Assembly (NCBI GenBank): GCA_036897625.1
Contig: JAYMTA010001231.1
Coordinates: 1-21,040, forward strand
Source of the DNA: Pelargonium cotyledonis
Taxonomy: Eukaryota; Streptophyta; Magnoliopsida; Geraniales; Geraniaceae
Direction: 5' to 3'
DNA: 21,040 nucleotides
Position 1 is the first letter of the stretch. Every line of letters starts with the position of its first letter. The notes under the pieces are model-generated. The model was not told the DNA's origin. It searched no databases and saw only the letters and a program-made list of their open reading frames with translations. A program made the translations under genes and the position numbers. Shown piece by piece: positions 1 to 8,043 of this stretch.

Positions 1-204
1 TGTCCTTGCTATAACAACCTCAAAACTCAAGAGGGCAAGCCCAAGTGTCCATGAAAATAATTTTTGCTTTATTTTTCCCCATAATTGTTTAATTGTTTAT
101 CTATCTTAATTATGCATTTACTATATCAATAAAGAGATGATGTTCTGAGCGTTCTTCCAAATTTTAGTCCCCAAAAAAATAAACAATGGTATTCTAGTTG
201 CTTC

Positions 205-228
205 AAAAAAAAAAAAAAAAAAAAAAAA
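205..228. repeat. Poly(A) tract of 24
   Basis: An uninterrupted run of 24 adenines. It could be a simple homopolymer or the tail of an old retroposed sequence lying to its left. No flanking target duplication was found. Confidence 0.8.
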
Positions 229-989
229 TCTTATTCTTGTTTGCTGCTCAAAATTTTAAGCTATAGACAAATTACTAAGGTTTCAATTGGAGACAATACT
301 TCAAAGAAAACATATTATACTATCAAAGTTTTATTATGAGAAATATGATGTAGCAAATACAGACATTAGAAAAAGAAGACATGTGATAGTCACATGTCAA
401 AAGGCAAGCATCTTAGATTTTTTTTCTTTTATCAGGTGGGGTACATATCATAACTCATATCGCCAACAAAGAGTCTCGAATACAAAACTTCAAAAGAAAT
501 ATGAAATGTTTAAATCACTTAGGCTAACCTGACTTGGTCAAACATTCTTAGATTTTAATGTTAATAAAAGTATTTTCACGTCAGCTTCAATCAACATGTG
601 TTAACTTTGAACATATTGTGCACATCTTTTCGTCTAAATAAAACATTCAATTCACTTATTCGAATAATGATGTAAAATTCATGAACTACACATGTGTCTT
701 GTCAATACTTCTGTATTATTGTATTTAAATTTTATTTAGATGTTAATTGTATATGTGCTTCCTATACGTAATGAATAAAAGTAGTTCATATAGTCATATA
801 TTTTTTTATTAGTATTAGTTTTCATACTAAAATATATTGTATTATGAGATTATCTTTCTTACTAAAAGTTTGTATTACTGTACTTTTTAATGTGAAAATA
901 TAGTGTATTTACTACCTAACTTTTTTATTTTGAACAAAAATTAATATTGTATTAATACTTCAAATTGGACAATAAAAATACAAGTTTGA

Positions 990-1079
<90 letters not shown>

Positions 1080-1248
1080 TGACATAATACAACTCGAAGT
1101 ATGGGTCTAGCTTATTAACACCTTTCAAAAAACCCCAATTGAATTGAATTCATTTTTCTTATTTTTTTACCGACAAAACCTGTACTCGAAAAAAGAGAGG
1201 TTTTGACTTCTGAGTATGCAAACATAAATAAATTGCAAAGTTTGGTGG

Positions 1249-1272
1249 TGACGTGGTGGCACGTCCACGTGG
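1249..1272. promoter_or_regulatory. Cluster of ACGT cores including a G-box
   Basis: Three ACGT cores lie within about 22 bp: TGACGTGG at 1249-1256, an inverted CACGTC at 1260-1265 and a palindromic CACGTG (G-box) at 1266-1271. GACGTG and CACGTC form an inverted pair around a 4-bp spacer. ACGT cores bind bZIP and bHLH factors in plants. No adjacent coding sequence was found, so this may equally be a relic of a transposon end. The regulatory role is inference. Confidence 0.3.
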
Positions 1273-1413
1273 ACCATCAATAATGATTTTTCTTTAAAGT
1301 TTGGTAATTTGGTAGATTTAGGTGACTTTATCTATTTGTCGTGTTGACGTGACAGTTTGTGACATGATACAACAAACTAATATGGTTAAAACTATAATAA
1401 AAAAAAATATAAA

Positions 1414-1500
1414 TCAAGGGCTAAAACAATGCAATACCCTAATTATGAGTTAAATGCCAAAAAAGTATTAGTCTAAGACAAACATAACCATTTAACCCAT
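1414..1500. repeat. Decayed repeat, related copy near 19052-19135
   Basis: This block contains AGGGCTAAAACAATGCAATA followed by AGACAAACATAACCATTTAA. A similar order, AGGGCTAAAGCCATGCATTA followed by a TTTAGTCT stretch and AACCAT, occurs at 19052-19135. The inverted form of the outer part appears at about 18837-18870. It is therefore probably the end of a dispersed transposon family too decayed to delimit here. Confidence 0.35.
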
Positions 1501-1711
1501 TAAATTTTGAAGATTTAATTAGGTTTAGACCAATGTTCTTTCATATTGAGCGGGTTGCGTATAACCCACCAAATCGCCCGCAACACACAATTCACAAACC
1601 GTTATAAAATACATTACTCACGAGTGTCTCATAGATTACAAAATCCAACCCACAATGAACGAGTTTAGTTACCTACTTCCATATTCGGGCAGATAACCTG
1701 CCCATGAACAC

Positions 1712-1910
1712 ATCATTGACTAACTTTTCACCCACCAATGCCAATCACCTGATTAGAATACTTCATTGTCCATCCCTATGCAACAACACAAAACCTCGCA
1801 AAAAACTCCGATTTCCAGTTTTACACCATTCATTATGAATCTACCACTTGATGGAAAACCGGTTGTTAAATTAATCTTAGAAAATCATATACCGTCGGCA
1901 AGCAAACTCC
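1712..1910. repeat. Diverged copy of the LST8 upstream region
   Basis: By eye this block aligns with 12421-12630 just upstream of LST8. Shared strings include ATCATTGACTA, CTTTTCACCCACCAAT, ACCTCGCAAAAA, a CATTCATTA-like stretch, TACCACTTGATGG and TTGTTAAAT. The upstream block has an extra 30 bp or so of local differences. The match appears to resume to the right of the MULE, where TTTCATGAAGTT at 8408-8419 also occurs at 12654-12665. The telo-box of the LST8 copy (AAACCCTAA) is not conserved here. The simplest reading is a segmental duplication of a promoter/5'UTR fragment, later interrupted by the MULE. Confidence 0.6.
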
Positions 1911-1977
1911 AACCTCTAATGTATACATGTTTGGCCACTTAAATCTTTTGGCCAAACATGTATACATTAGAGGTTGG
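1909..1977. repeat. Perfect 29-bp inverted repeat (hairpin)
   Basis: The arms are 1909-1937 and 1949-1977, perfectly complementary around an 11-nt loop at 1938-1948. The left arm begins CCAACCTCTAATGTATACAT and the right arm ends ACATTAGAGGTTGG. The right arm contains the left MULE target duplication (1967-1975) and the first two bases of the MULE. Perfect pairing next to an element whose own TIRs have diverged by roughly 8% suggests the hairpin formed recently or is kept by conversion. Confidence 0.9.
1967..1975. repeat. 9-bp target-site duplication, left copy
   Basis: TTAGAGGTT directly precedes the left terminal repeat and is repeated exactly after the right terminal repeat at 8396-8404. 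Nine bases is the usual duplication length for Mutator-superfamily insertions. Confidence 0.9.
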
Positions 1978-2286
1978 AAAAAGGTTCATTTTAGTCCTAG
2001 TACTATCCAAAACGTTACAGTTTAGTCCTTGAACTTTAAAATGATAACTTCAAATCCAAAGTTCAGCCCAATGATTGGATCAAGTCCAAAGTACTCCCAA
2101 AAGTGGTTCTCGCAAGGACACTCAGTCAATTCATGAGATGGAATCCGTTAGCTTGTGACAGGGTGGAAATTTTTTTATTTTTTTATTTTCTTTTTACACA
2201 GCTGGCCTCCACGTTGGACCAATGGAGTGTGGTCTTCTCCACGTTGGCTTTTGCTTGAACGACGACGCCGTTTATTCCATCTTCCC
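1976..2286 (+). repeat. MULE left terminal inverted repeat
   Basis: It begins GGAAAAAGGTTCATTTTAGT and ends ...TATTCCATCTTCCC. It pairs with 8044-8395 over essentially its full length, with roughly 26 differences seen by eye. It contains two direct copies of CTCCACGTTGG (2207-2217 and 2237-2247) on either side of a CCAAT box (ACCAATGG). In the right repeat the second copy has a one-base change at its last position. In MULEs the TIRs usually carry the transposase binding sites and the promoters of the internal genes, so these motifs are candidates for either role. Confidence 0.93.
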
Positions 2287-2825
2287 TTACTCTCCAACAC
2301 TCGACCAAGACAAACCGACGAAGGCAAACGACAAAGGAGAGAAAAAGAAAGAAGGAGAGTCTGATATCAAAAAATCACGAGGGTTTTCTGCAAGGTGAAA
2401 GTGATTTGAGTTGGTGGTGAGTGAGTGAGACACAAGATTCGCGAGGAATAGTGAGACACTGACAGGAAGAGACTGGACAAGGAGAAAACAATAGGTCAAG
2501 GGAGATTCTGAGGTGAATTTTTAGGGTTTTTTTTTTGTGAAGATTCGTTGGTTTTGCATTTTATTTTTGTATTTGGGAAAACTTTGTCTTTTAGGGCACT
2601 TTTCAGCTTGCCTTGAACTTGTTAATTTAGAGTACTTTTATCTCCTTTATTGGAAGAATGTGTCAGTTGATCCTTTCAATTTGAAAGTACTTTTTTGTGG
2701 GGTATGTTAATAAATTGAATGTGGGGCAGTTAGGTTGTTGGATTTGTTTGGATAATGTTATTAAAAAAATTGTCCCTTTCTATGTATTCTTATGTTCCCT
2801 ATTTCAATGTTGTAGGTATTACAAT
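2287..2825 (+). other. MULE leader upstream of the transposase
   Basis: This lies between the left TIR and the first ATG that leads into recognisable transposase sequence. It is AG-rich at first and T-rich later. A plausible splice acceptor (TTGTAG) lies at about 2815, just upstream of the ATG at 2826, so a leader intron is likely. No protein-like sequence was seen. Confidence 0.5.
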
Positions 2826-3116
2826 ATGAGTAGTGGGGAAGTGAGTAGTGAAGAAGAGGGTAGTGAGGGTAGTCTAGCTAGGGGTTGCTATGAGGACAAG
2901 AAATTGAACATTAGGATTTTTAATGGTGAGAGTTTTGGTAGACACTGCAGTAGGTATGTGGGTGGTAAGGAAGATGTGGTTCAAGTGGACCCTGATTTGT
3001 TAAACTTCTGGGAGATAATGGACATCATCAAGGATTTGGGTTATAGCAATGTGTGCAAGTTGTACTATAGATTGCCCACTAAGAGGAAATTACCTGTTGG
3101 ACTGTTTATTGTATAA
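2826..3116 (+). pseudogene. PB1-like N-terminal domain of the MULE transposase
   Basis: An open stretch of 96 codons starts MSSGEVSSEEEG (acidic, Ser-rich) and continues into KKLNIRIFNGESFG, RYVGGKEDVV, NFWEIMDIIKDLGY and KLYYRLPTK. This pattern is the PB1-like domain often found at the N-terminus of plant MULE proteins. It ends at a stop after a frame change near 3090. The homologous reading appears to continue in the next frame (YKEKSVLAMLEKV), so the stop reflects decay. In related proteins this domain is thought to mediate protein contacts; its role here is inference. Confidence 0.75.
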
Positions 3117-3144
3117 GGAGAAGTCTGTTTTGGCAATGTTAGAG

Positions 3145-3164
3145 AAGGTGACAGAAGGTGACAG
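3145..3164. repeat. 10-bp tandem duplication causing a frameshift
   Basis: AAGGTGACAG occurs twice in tandem. Ten is not a multiple of three. The reading before it (AMLEKVTE) is continued in a different frame after it (DDMEVELYCEHGMKLP). The duplication is therefore a clear inactivating change in the transposase. Confidence 0.85.
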
Positions 3165-3529
3165 AAGATGATATGGAGGTAGAGTTATATTGTGAGCATG
3201 GAATGAAATTGCCAGCTACACCCGATGACAAGTTGCCTATGAATGTGACAATGGCTGAGGATGTTTCAACTCCCCACCTCTTATGAATTATGTTGAATAT
3301 GCTAGTGGATGCAATAAGGAGGGCCAAGCAGTTGGAAATAAGAGTCTAGATTATGATGAGGGGGGGTGAATGTGAGGTACGGGATCCTCCCAAACAAGGT
3401 GAGTGTGCTCCTGGTATTGGGGTTGGTGGGGAATGTGGTGCGGAGTCGAGCTTGGAGGGGATCAGTCTAGTGTTGGAAAGGGTATTGAGGCTTGCTTTGG
3501 TTTGTGTTGGAGAGGTTATTAGGCCAACT

Positions 3530-3838
3530 GATGTTGGGGTTAGGGTTGGTGTTAGAGATAGGTCATCTGAGGTTGGGCTTGGGGTAGAAGTTGACCCAGC
3601 TGAGGTTGATGTTGGGGTTGGGGTTGGGGTTGGAGATGGGCCATCTGAGGTTGGGCTTGGGGTAGGTGTTAGAGATGAGACATGTGAGGTTGGGCTTGGG
3701 GTAGGAGTTAGGTGATTTGAGGTTGATGTTGGGCTTGGGGTAGGAGTTGACCCAGTTGAGGTTGATATTGGGCTTGGGGTAGGAGTTGACCCAACTGAGG
3801 TTGATGTTGGGGTTGGTGTTGGAAATGGTCCATCTGAG
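3530..3838 (+). repeat. Tandem 11-15-codon repeats in the transposase (EVxxGLGVGV)
   Basis: About eight degenerate units of 33-45 bp, each mostly starting GAGGTTG and coding for units such as [26 protein letters not shown] and [13 protein letters not shown]. Unit starts are near 3530, 3569, 3602, 3647, 3686, 3719, 3758 and 3797. A TGA at 3713-3715 interrupts the fifth. The coding strand is strongly G over C, with GGGGTTGGGGTTGGGG at 3614-3629. The repeats separate the PB1-like domain from a very acidic stretch (3905-4165) and look like a low-complexity linker that expanded by slippage. Confidence 0.8.
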
Positions 3839-3904
3839 GTTGGTCTTGATAGGGTTGAAAAGGTAAATGGTGAAGGGTCAAGACTGGTTGTTGGAAATGG
3901 GGCT

Positions 3905-4165
3905 GTGGAAAATCAAAATGTTGCTGAGAAGGAGGGAATGGGAAATGTAGCTGTGGATATAGCTGTTAGTGAGGACCAAATTGTGGGACAAAAAAAAACT
4001 GCTGAAGTTGTTAATGAAGATGTCAGTGATGATGAGGAAGGTCAGGTGGATAAAGATGATGATGAAAATGTCATCCTGGTTGATGGGGATGATGAAGATT
4101 CTTATAATGATGAAGAAGAGTTTGAGCTTGCAAGGAGGAATGTTCAAGAGAAAATGGATAGGTAG
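3905..4165 (+). pseudogene. Acidic linker of the MULE transposase
   Basis: An 86-codon open stretch in the same frame as the upstream repeats, rich in Asp and Glu (DEEGQVDKDDDEN, DGDDEDSYNDEEEFEL). It ends at a TAG at 4163-4165. The next conserved transposase segment (4329-4640) is in another frame, with two or three near-identical GAGGCTGGACAGAATG-type repeats between (about 4245-4300). Acidic regions ahead of the DNA-binding segment are common in plant MULE proteins; this part has no enzymatic motif. Confidence 0.6.
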
Positions 4166-4751
4166 AAGGAAGTGAATATGATTGCTACTGGAGATGATGT
4201 CCCTGATGATTCATCGGAATGAAGTAGAGGTTGTACAAGACAGGGAGGCTGGACAGAATGTTGAGGCTGGACAAAATGGGGAGGCTGGATAGAATGTTGA
4301 GGCTGTTTTAAATGAGGCTGATCATGTTATGGAGGATGTTGCAACTGAGCATGACCATGTTATGGATGATGCAGCAGCTGAAGAAGATAGTCAAGCAGAG
4401 GAAGTGCATTTACCAAGGAAAAGAAGTAGAGGAATCCAGATGGAAAGTGTGTATTTTGACTCTAGTGATGATGCAATGTTAGTGCACACTGACGAGGAGG
4501 AAAATGAAGTAGAATCTGCCAGGAGAAGGCAAGATGACAAGTCCTTATTGTATGACCCAGAAAAACCATTTAGTGGGTTCTTCATTGGGCAACGATTTAG
4601 GTCTATCAAGGTATTGAGGAAGGTTCTAATTAGTGGCTAGGAGAATTATGTTGGTGTACAAAAAGAATGATAAGAAGATGATGCAAGTGAAATGTGGGGC
4701 TGAAGGTTGTGAATGGTATTTGTATAGCTCACTCTCTAGGAGATTGAGAGG

Positions 4752-5369
4752 TTTATTATCACTGCTTATTATGGGGATCACAATTTCATACCAGTTACCA
4801 AGAATAAGAGGTTAACAAGTAAAGTCATAATGGATGAGCTAAGGGATTTGATACTTGATATTCCTTCCAATAGAGCCAAGACAATGAGAAAATTGATATG
4901 GAAACAAATGAAAATCAAAGTGTCTGTGGCTCAATGCAAGATGGCAAAACACATCCTTTTCAAGGATAAACACGAGTTCACAAGTGAATATAATGATGTA
5001 TAAAGGTATGTTGAGGAACTGAAGGCTTCAAATCCAAGGACAACTATTGAGTTACAGAATTTCTTCCCTGAACAAGGTGCACAACCACACTTCAAGAGGA
5101 TGTATGTCTGTTTTGAGGCATTAAAGATATTCTTTTTAGGTGGATGTAGGCCCATAATTGGGGTTGATGGGTGTTTTCTCAAAGGTGGCTTCAAGGGGGA
5201 ACTGTTGGCACCAGTTGGGAGAGATGAAAACAATCAAATGTTCCCAATTGCTTGGGCACTAGTGGAGACAAAAAGCACATCATCATGGGCATAGTTCTTT
5301 GATTTACAACGTAAAGACTTGGACATGGGTGAGGGTAGAGGATGGACAATAATGTCAGACCAACACAAG
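4752..5369 (+). pseudogene. First half of the DDE transposase core
   Basis: Reading from ITAYYGDHNFIPVTK through PHFKRMYVCFEALK, GCRPIIGVDGCFLKGGFKG, GRDENNQMFPIAWALVE and TIMSDQHK is continuous in one frame. It is broken by TAA at 5001-5003 and TAG at 5292-5294; the latter stands where the family has a Trp (SSWA-stop-FFDL). The two Asp of the catalytic triad (5166-5168 and 5358-5360) survive. It ends at a GT donor, AAG|GTAATA. Confidence 0.92.
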
Positions 5370-5449
5370 GTAATACACTAAATGCTTATTTCATATCAAT
5401 TGCTACAATAACTGTGTAATATGTTATTAACAAAATATGGTATTTGTAG

Positions 5450-5650
5450 GGTTTGGTAGCTGCTGTGCAAGAAGTTTTTCCACAAGTAGAACAACGGATG
5501 TGTGTTCGTCACCTATATGCCAATTGGAGGAAGACGTACAAAGGTTGAGACTTGAAGTTGAAGTAATGGGGTGCTGCCAAAGCCACCAATTCGTACAAGA
5601 TGTGGGACTCAATTTCTGATTTGGTTGAGATGTCTCTGATGGAAATGTAA
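5450..5650 (+). pseudogene. Middle of the transposase core, after an 80-bp intron
   Basis: The exon opens at TTTGTAG|GGT and reads GLVAAVQEVFPQVEQ, RMCVRHLYANWRKTYKG, stop, DLKLK, stop, WGAAKATNSYKMWDSIS. CVRHLYANWRK is a strongly conserved MULE motif between the second Asp and the Glu. The two stops lie about 5545-5570. The frame changes again before the downstream segment at 5653. Confidence 0.9.
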
Positions 5651-5652
5651 GT

Positions 5653-6383
5653 ATGATTGAAAAACTCCATCCTAAATTCTGGTGTAGAGTATTTTTTCCA
5701 ACACATACCTGCTGTGATTTAGTTAATAACAATATATGTGAGACCTTTAATGGGGTTATTATTGAGGCTAGGAGGAAACCTGTGATAAATATGTTAGAAG
5801 ACATAAGGGTTTATTTGATGAATCGAATGGTGCAAAAAGAGGGCACTTCTAACTAAATGGAAATAGGCTTGTGCTCCTAGGATAATGGCTAAGTTGCAAC
5901 AAAAATATAGACTTTGCTTGTAATTGGGATTTTGAGTGGAATGGAGATGATGGATATGATGGAGTTTGGAGGGAGGAAAAATATGTTGTCAAGTTACAGA
6001 AGAGCGAGTGCACTTGTAGAAGATGGCAGCTTAGAGGAATTCCATGTGCTCATGCTTGTGTATGTATACAACATGAGGGAAAAAATGAATTGGACTATGT
6101 TTCTGATTATTACAAGAAAAACATGTATGTGAAGACATACTCACACATGTTACAACCTATGAAGGGTATGCAAGATTGGCCCATGTCCACCTTGATACCT
6201 TTGCTGACTCCAGCTGAGCGTAGAATGCCTAGGAGGCCAAAACTACATAAAAGGAGAAGGGAAGAAGGAGAAAAGGCTGTCGGGTCTAAACAAAAAGTTT
6301 CAAGAAAAGGGGTGCATATGATTTACACAATTTGCTACAACTCTGAACATAACAAGAGGACTTGTAATGATAATCCAAAAAGG
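5653..6383 (+). pseudogene. Transposase C-terminal part: catalytic Glu, SWIM finger, damaged zinc knuckle
   Basis: 5653-5856 reads THTCCDLVNNNICETFNGV and EARRKPVINMLEDIR, which contains the likely catalytic Glu (5740-5742). After a frame change, 5943-6383 reads GDDGYDGVWREEKYVVKL, then the SWIM finger ECTCRRWQLRGIPCAHAC. Its Cys, Cys, Cys and His are at 6009-6053, all retained. Next come YVSDYYKKNMYVKTYSHM and a zinc-knuckle-like TICYNSEHNKRTC. The family pattern begins CxxC, but here the first Cys position is Tyr (MIYTIC), so the knuckle is one ligand short. Confidence 0.9.
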
Positions 6384-6508
6384 GTAAGCAAGCTAACTTC
6401 AACTATTAAATTGTTATGGTGTGCTGTAAATAACTATTTCATTGTTATTGCAATTCAATTACACTAAAATTGATTCTAACATGTGTGTTGATGATCTAAT
6501 GTGTGAAG

Positions 6509-6997
6509 GGTGAAAAAACTGTGAAGAAGAAGGGGACAAAAAAAGGGGCTCCATTAACAAAGGAAGCTGCAAGACAAGCTGGTCCATCAAACCCCACACC
6601 ACAATAGACATATCCTGCTCCTTCCAATAACACACTTATTCAACCAATGAATGCGGCAACAACAAACACACCACAAACAGTAAATGCACCACCTGGATTT
6701 GGGTTATATATCAATCCAAATAATGGAACAAAAGTTCTCAATGTAAGTTCCTAAATTCTGTTTTCTATTATTGAAGTTGGTTTGTTCATGAATTAACATA
6801 TTTATTTGATTATTATGTTCACATTAAAGCCTGCTAGGCCTTCACAACAACTTCTTCAAGTTGGGACAAAAACCAACAACAAAGGAAAATGAAAACAGAA
6901 GGAGAAGGGAAACCAAAAGGAGAAGGGAAAGCAAAAAGAGAAGGGACAACAGAATAATAAGGGAAAAGAGAAGGAGAATCCTGCTTGGAAGCCTTAG
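6509..6997 (+). pseudogene. Transposase C-terminal tail exons
   Basis: Exon 6509-6742 reads GEKTVKKKGTKKGAPLTKEA and later TVNAPPGFGLYINPNN, with one stop (TAG near 6605). After an intron with a TAAAG acceptor, the exon at 6830 reads PARPSQQLLQVGTKTNNKGK, then TGA (6890-6892). It continues into a Lys/Glu/Gln tail of KEKG-type repeats ending at TAG 6995-6997. Low-complexity basic tails like this are typical of the family's C-terminus. Confidence 0.7.
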
Positions 6998-7401
6998 AAG
7001 GCAATGACTTGATTTTTATTATTTTTATTTTTAATGTAATACATTGATCCAAGTACACTCTTTGGGATGTATTAGAATAGTGCAATTGTATTGTTATTTT
7101 GAACTTGGTTGATGGTACATGTGGTTGTTGAATTTTGGATGTATTAGGGTGCATTTTGAACTTACTTCATGTATCTAGTCTTTACTGATACACTCAACTA
7201 CTTGTTTGAGATGACCACACTTTTGTAATTGTTGATATCAGCTATATATTCAATGTGGATGTTGTTGGCCTTAAATTGTTTGGGATGTGTAGACAAAATA
7301 TATTCAATGTTAATGTTGTTGTGCAATAACTTCAAATATCATATTTGGTTGAGAATTGAATACAGGTTGTTGAGAAAGGAGCATTTGTCAGGTTCATTCA
7401 A
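6998..7401. other. Gene-free stretch between the two convergent MULE genes
   Basis: T-rich DNA between the transposase stop (6997) and the end of the GRF gene (7402). Near-repeats such as TTCAATGT...ATGTTGTTG occur at 7249-7330. It probably holds the 3' ends of both transcripts. No protein-like sequence was seen. Confidence 0.5.
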
Positions 7402-7933
7402 CTATAAAATGCTACACAATACAAAACAGATGCAACTGTACTCACATGAAAAGGAAACAAACAACAATTTCAAATTGCATTCATTTCTACTATCAAATTC
7501 TTCTTCAAAATCCATGACTTTGTTTGAGCAGCAACTTGGTTCTTCATCAAAACTGGAAACAAATGAGCTGCTAGCTCCATCACTCAGTTTTTTCAATTGC
7601 TTCAGCTCCTCCCTCATCTCTTTCATTAGATTGGAGTAGTGAGCATATTTTGGTTGCTCCAACTTAGGATCATATCATCTCTACAATTCACATCCTTCCT
7701 TCTATACAAATCAAAAACACACTTCAAAAATTCTAGACAGAATTTTCCCAATCCACTAAAAATCAACCCACATCAAATAAATCATGTCGACATACCTCCT
7801 TCAAGTAGCAGATGAACCTTCTTCCAGGGTTTATAGGACTCCAATTTGTGATTAATGGAGCTCTGTTACCACAAAGGCAAAGCACATCTGGTTCTTCATA
7901 CTCCAAATATCTTTCACGTTTGAATCTACCCAT
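7402..7933 (-). pseudogene. GRF-type zinc-finger gene on the opposite strand of the MULE, with two stops
   Basis: Exon 1 runs 7933 to 7796 (46 codons: MGRFKRERYLEYEEPDV, LCLCGNRAPL, TNWSPINPGRRFICYLKE). Exon 2 runs 7701 to 7402 and keeps the frame: KEGCEL, stop, R, stop, YDPKLEQPKYAHYSNLMKEM. The donor is GAG|GTATGT and the acceptor TATAG|AAG. The four zinc ligands (Cys19, Cys21, Cys42, Cys50) and the GRRF signature fit the GRF finger, a nucleic-acid-binding module. A Lys/Glu-rich stretch (MKEMREELKQLKKL) predicts a coiled coil, and the last 20 residues are hydrophobic (LLFVSFSCEYSCICFVLCSI), possibly a membrane anchor. The stops are TAG at 7683-7681 and TGA at 7677-7675, both at positions where homologues have Trp. 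It converges on the transposase gene, so it is likely the element's second gene. A captured host gene is the alternative. Confidence 0.8.
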
Positions 7934-8043
7934 CCAAAGGATTAGGGCTTAAGATGTTGAGAGAAGAAGATAAAAAGAGAATGACAGAAGAAGAGAAGGC
8001 AATGGCTTGATGGGTCTCCAATTTATGGACGAAATCAAATTTG

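Larger units (their letters stand above)
2826..6997 (+). pseudogene. mudrA-like MULE transposase, multiply broken
   Basis: In the intact family this protein cuts and inserts the element in the nucleus. In order: a PB1-like N-terminal domain (2826-3115, with RYVGGKEDV and IIKDLGY); an EV-rich repeat and acidic region (3530-4165); a Mutator DNA-binding-type segment (about 4545-4750, with KCGAEGCEWYLYSSLSRR); the DDE core; a SWIM finger; and a Lys/Gln-rich tail. DDE candidates are Asp in GVDGCFLKG (5166-5168), Asp in MSDQHK (5358-5360) and Glu in CETFNG (5740-5742). Three introns with GT-AG ends are visible: 5370-5449, 6384-6508 and 6743-6829. Damage includes a 10-bp duplication (3145-3164), stops at 3713, 5001, 5292 and 6890, further stops near 5545-5570, and frame changes near 3090, 3290, 3360, 4200, 4640, 4745, 5650 and 5900. 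Family assignment is secure; exact exon limits upstream of 4300 are not. Confidence 0.93.

Noticed and set aside
287-532. Open frame of about 80 codons near the left edge
   Set aside because: No ATG at its 5' end, AT-driven composition, no domain, and no splice context. It looks like chance in AT-rich DNA.
1909-1977. The 29-bp hairpin as a transcription terminator or microRNA gene
   Set aside because: Bacterial-style terminators do not apply here. The stem is perfect and short, and it is bound to the MULE insertion point, which fits a repair or insertion origin better than a conserved microRNA precursor.
3530-3838. Regularly spaced repeats resembling a CRISPR array
   Set aside because: The units are degenerate, contiguous, in multiples of three and in frame with the transposase, and this is a plant nuclear context. 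They are a coding tandem repeat.
3878-4147. Minus-strand frame rich in Ile/Phe that looks like membrane segments
   Set aside because: It is the antisense of the acidic GAT/GAA-rich linker of the transposase, which always reads as Ile/Phe/Ser-rich.
5437-5804. Long minus-strand frame across the transposase core
   Set aside because: The plus strand has conserved MULE motifs (CVRHLYANWRK, CETFNG) over the same bases, so this frame is antisense shadow.
6834-7154. Minus-strand open frame of 106 codons
   Set aside because: It overlaps the transposase tail exon in antisense and consists of Ser/Pro/Phe-rich sequence mirroring the Lys/Gln-rich repeats. It is a shadow.
7229-7639. Plus-strand open frame of 136 codons
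   Set aside because: It is antisense to the GRF gene's coiled-coil exon, which has coherent family features on the other strand.
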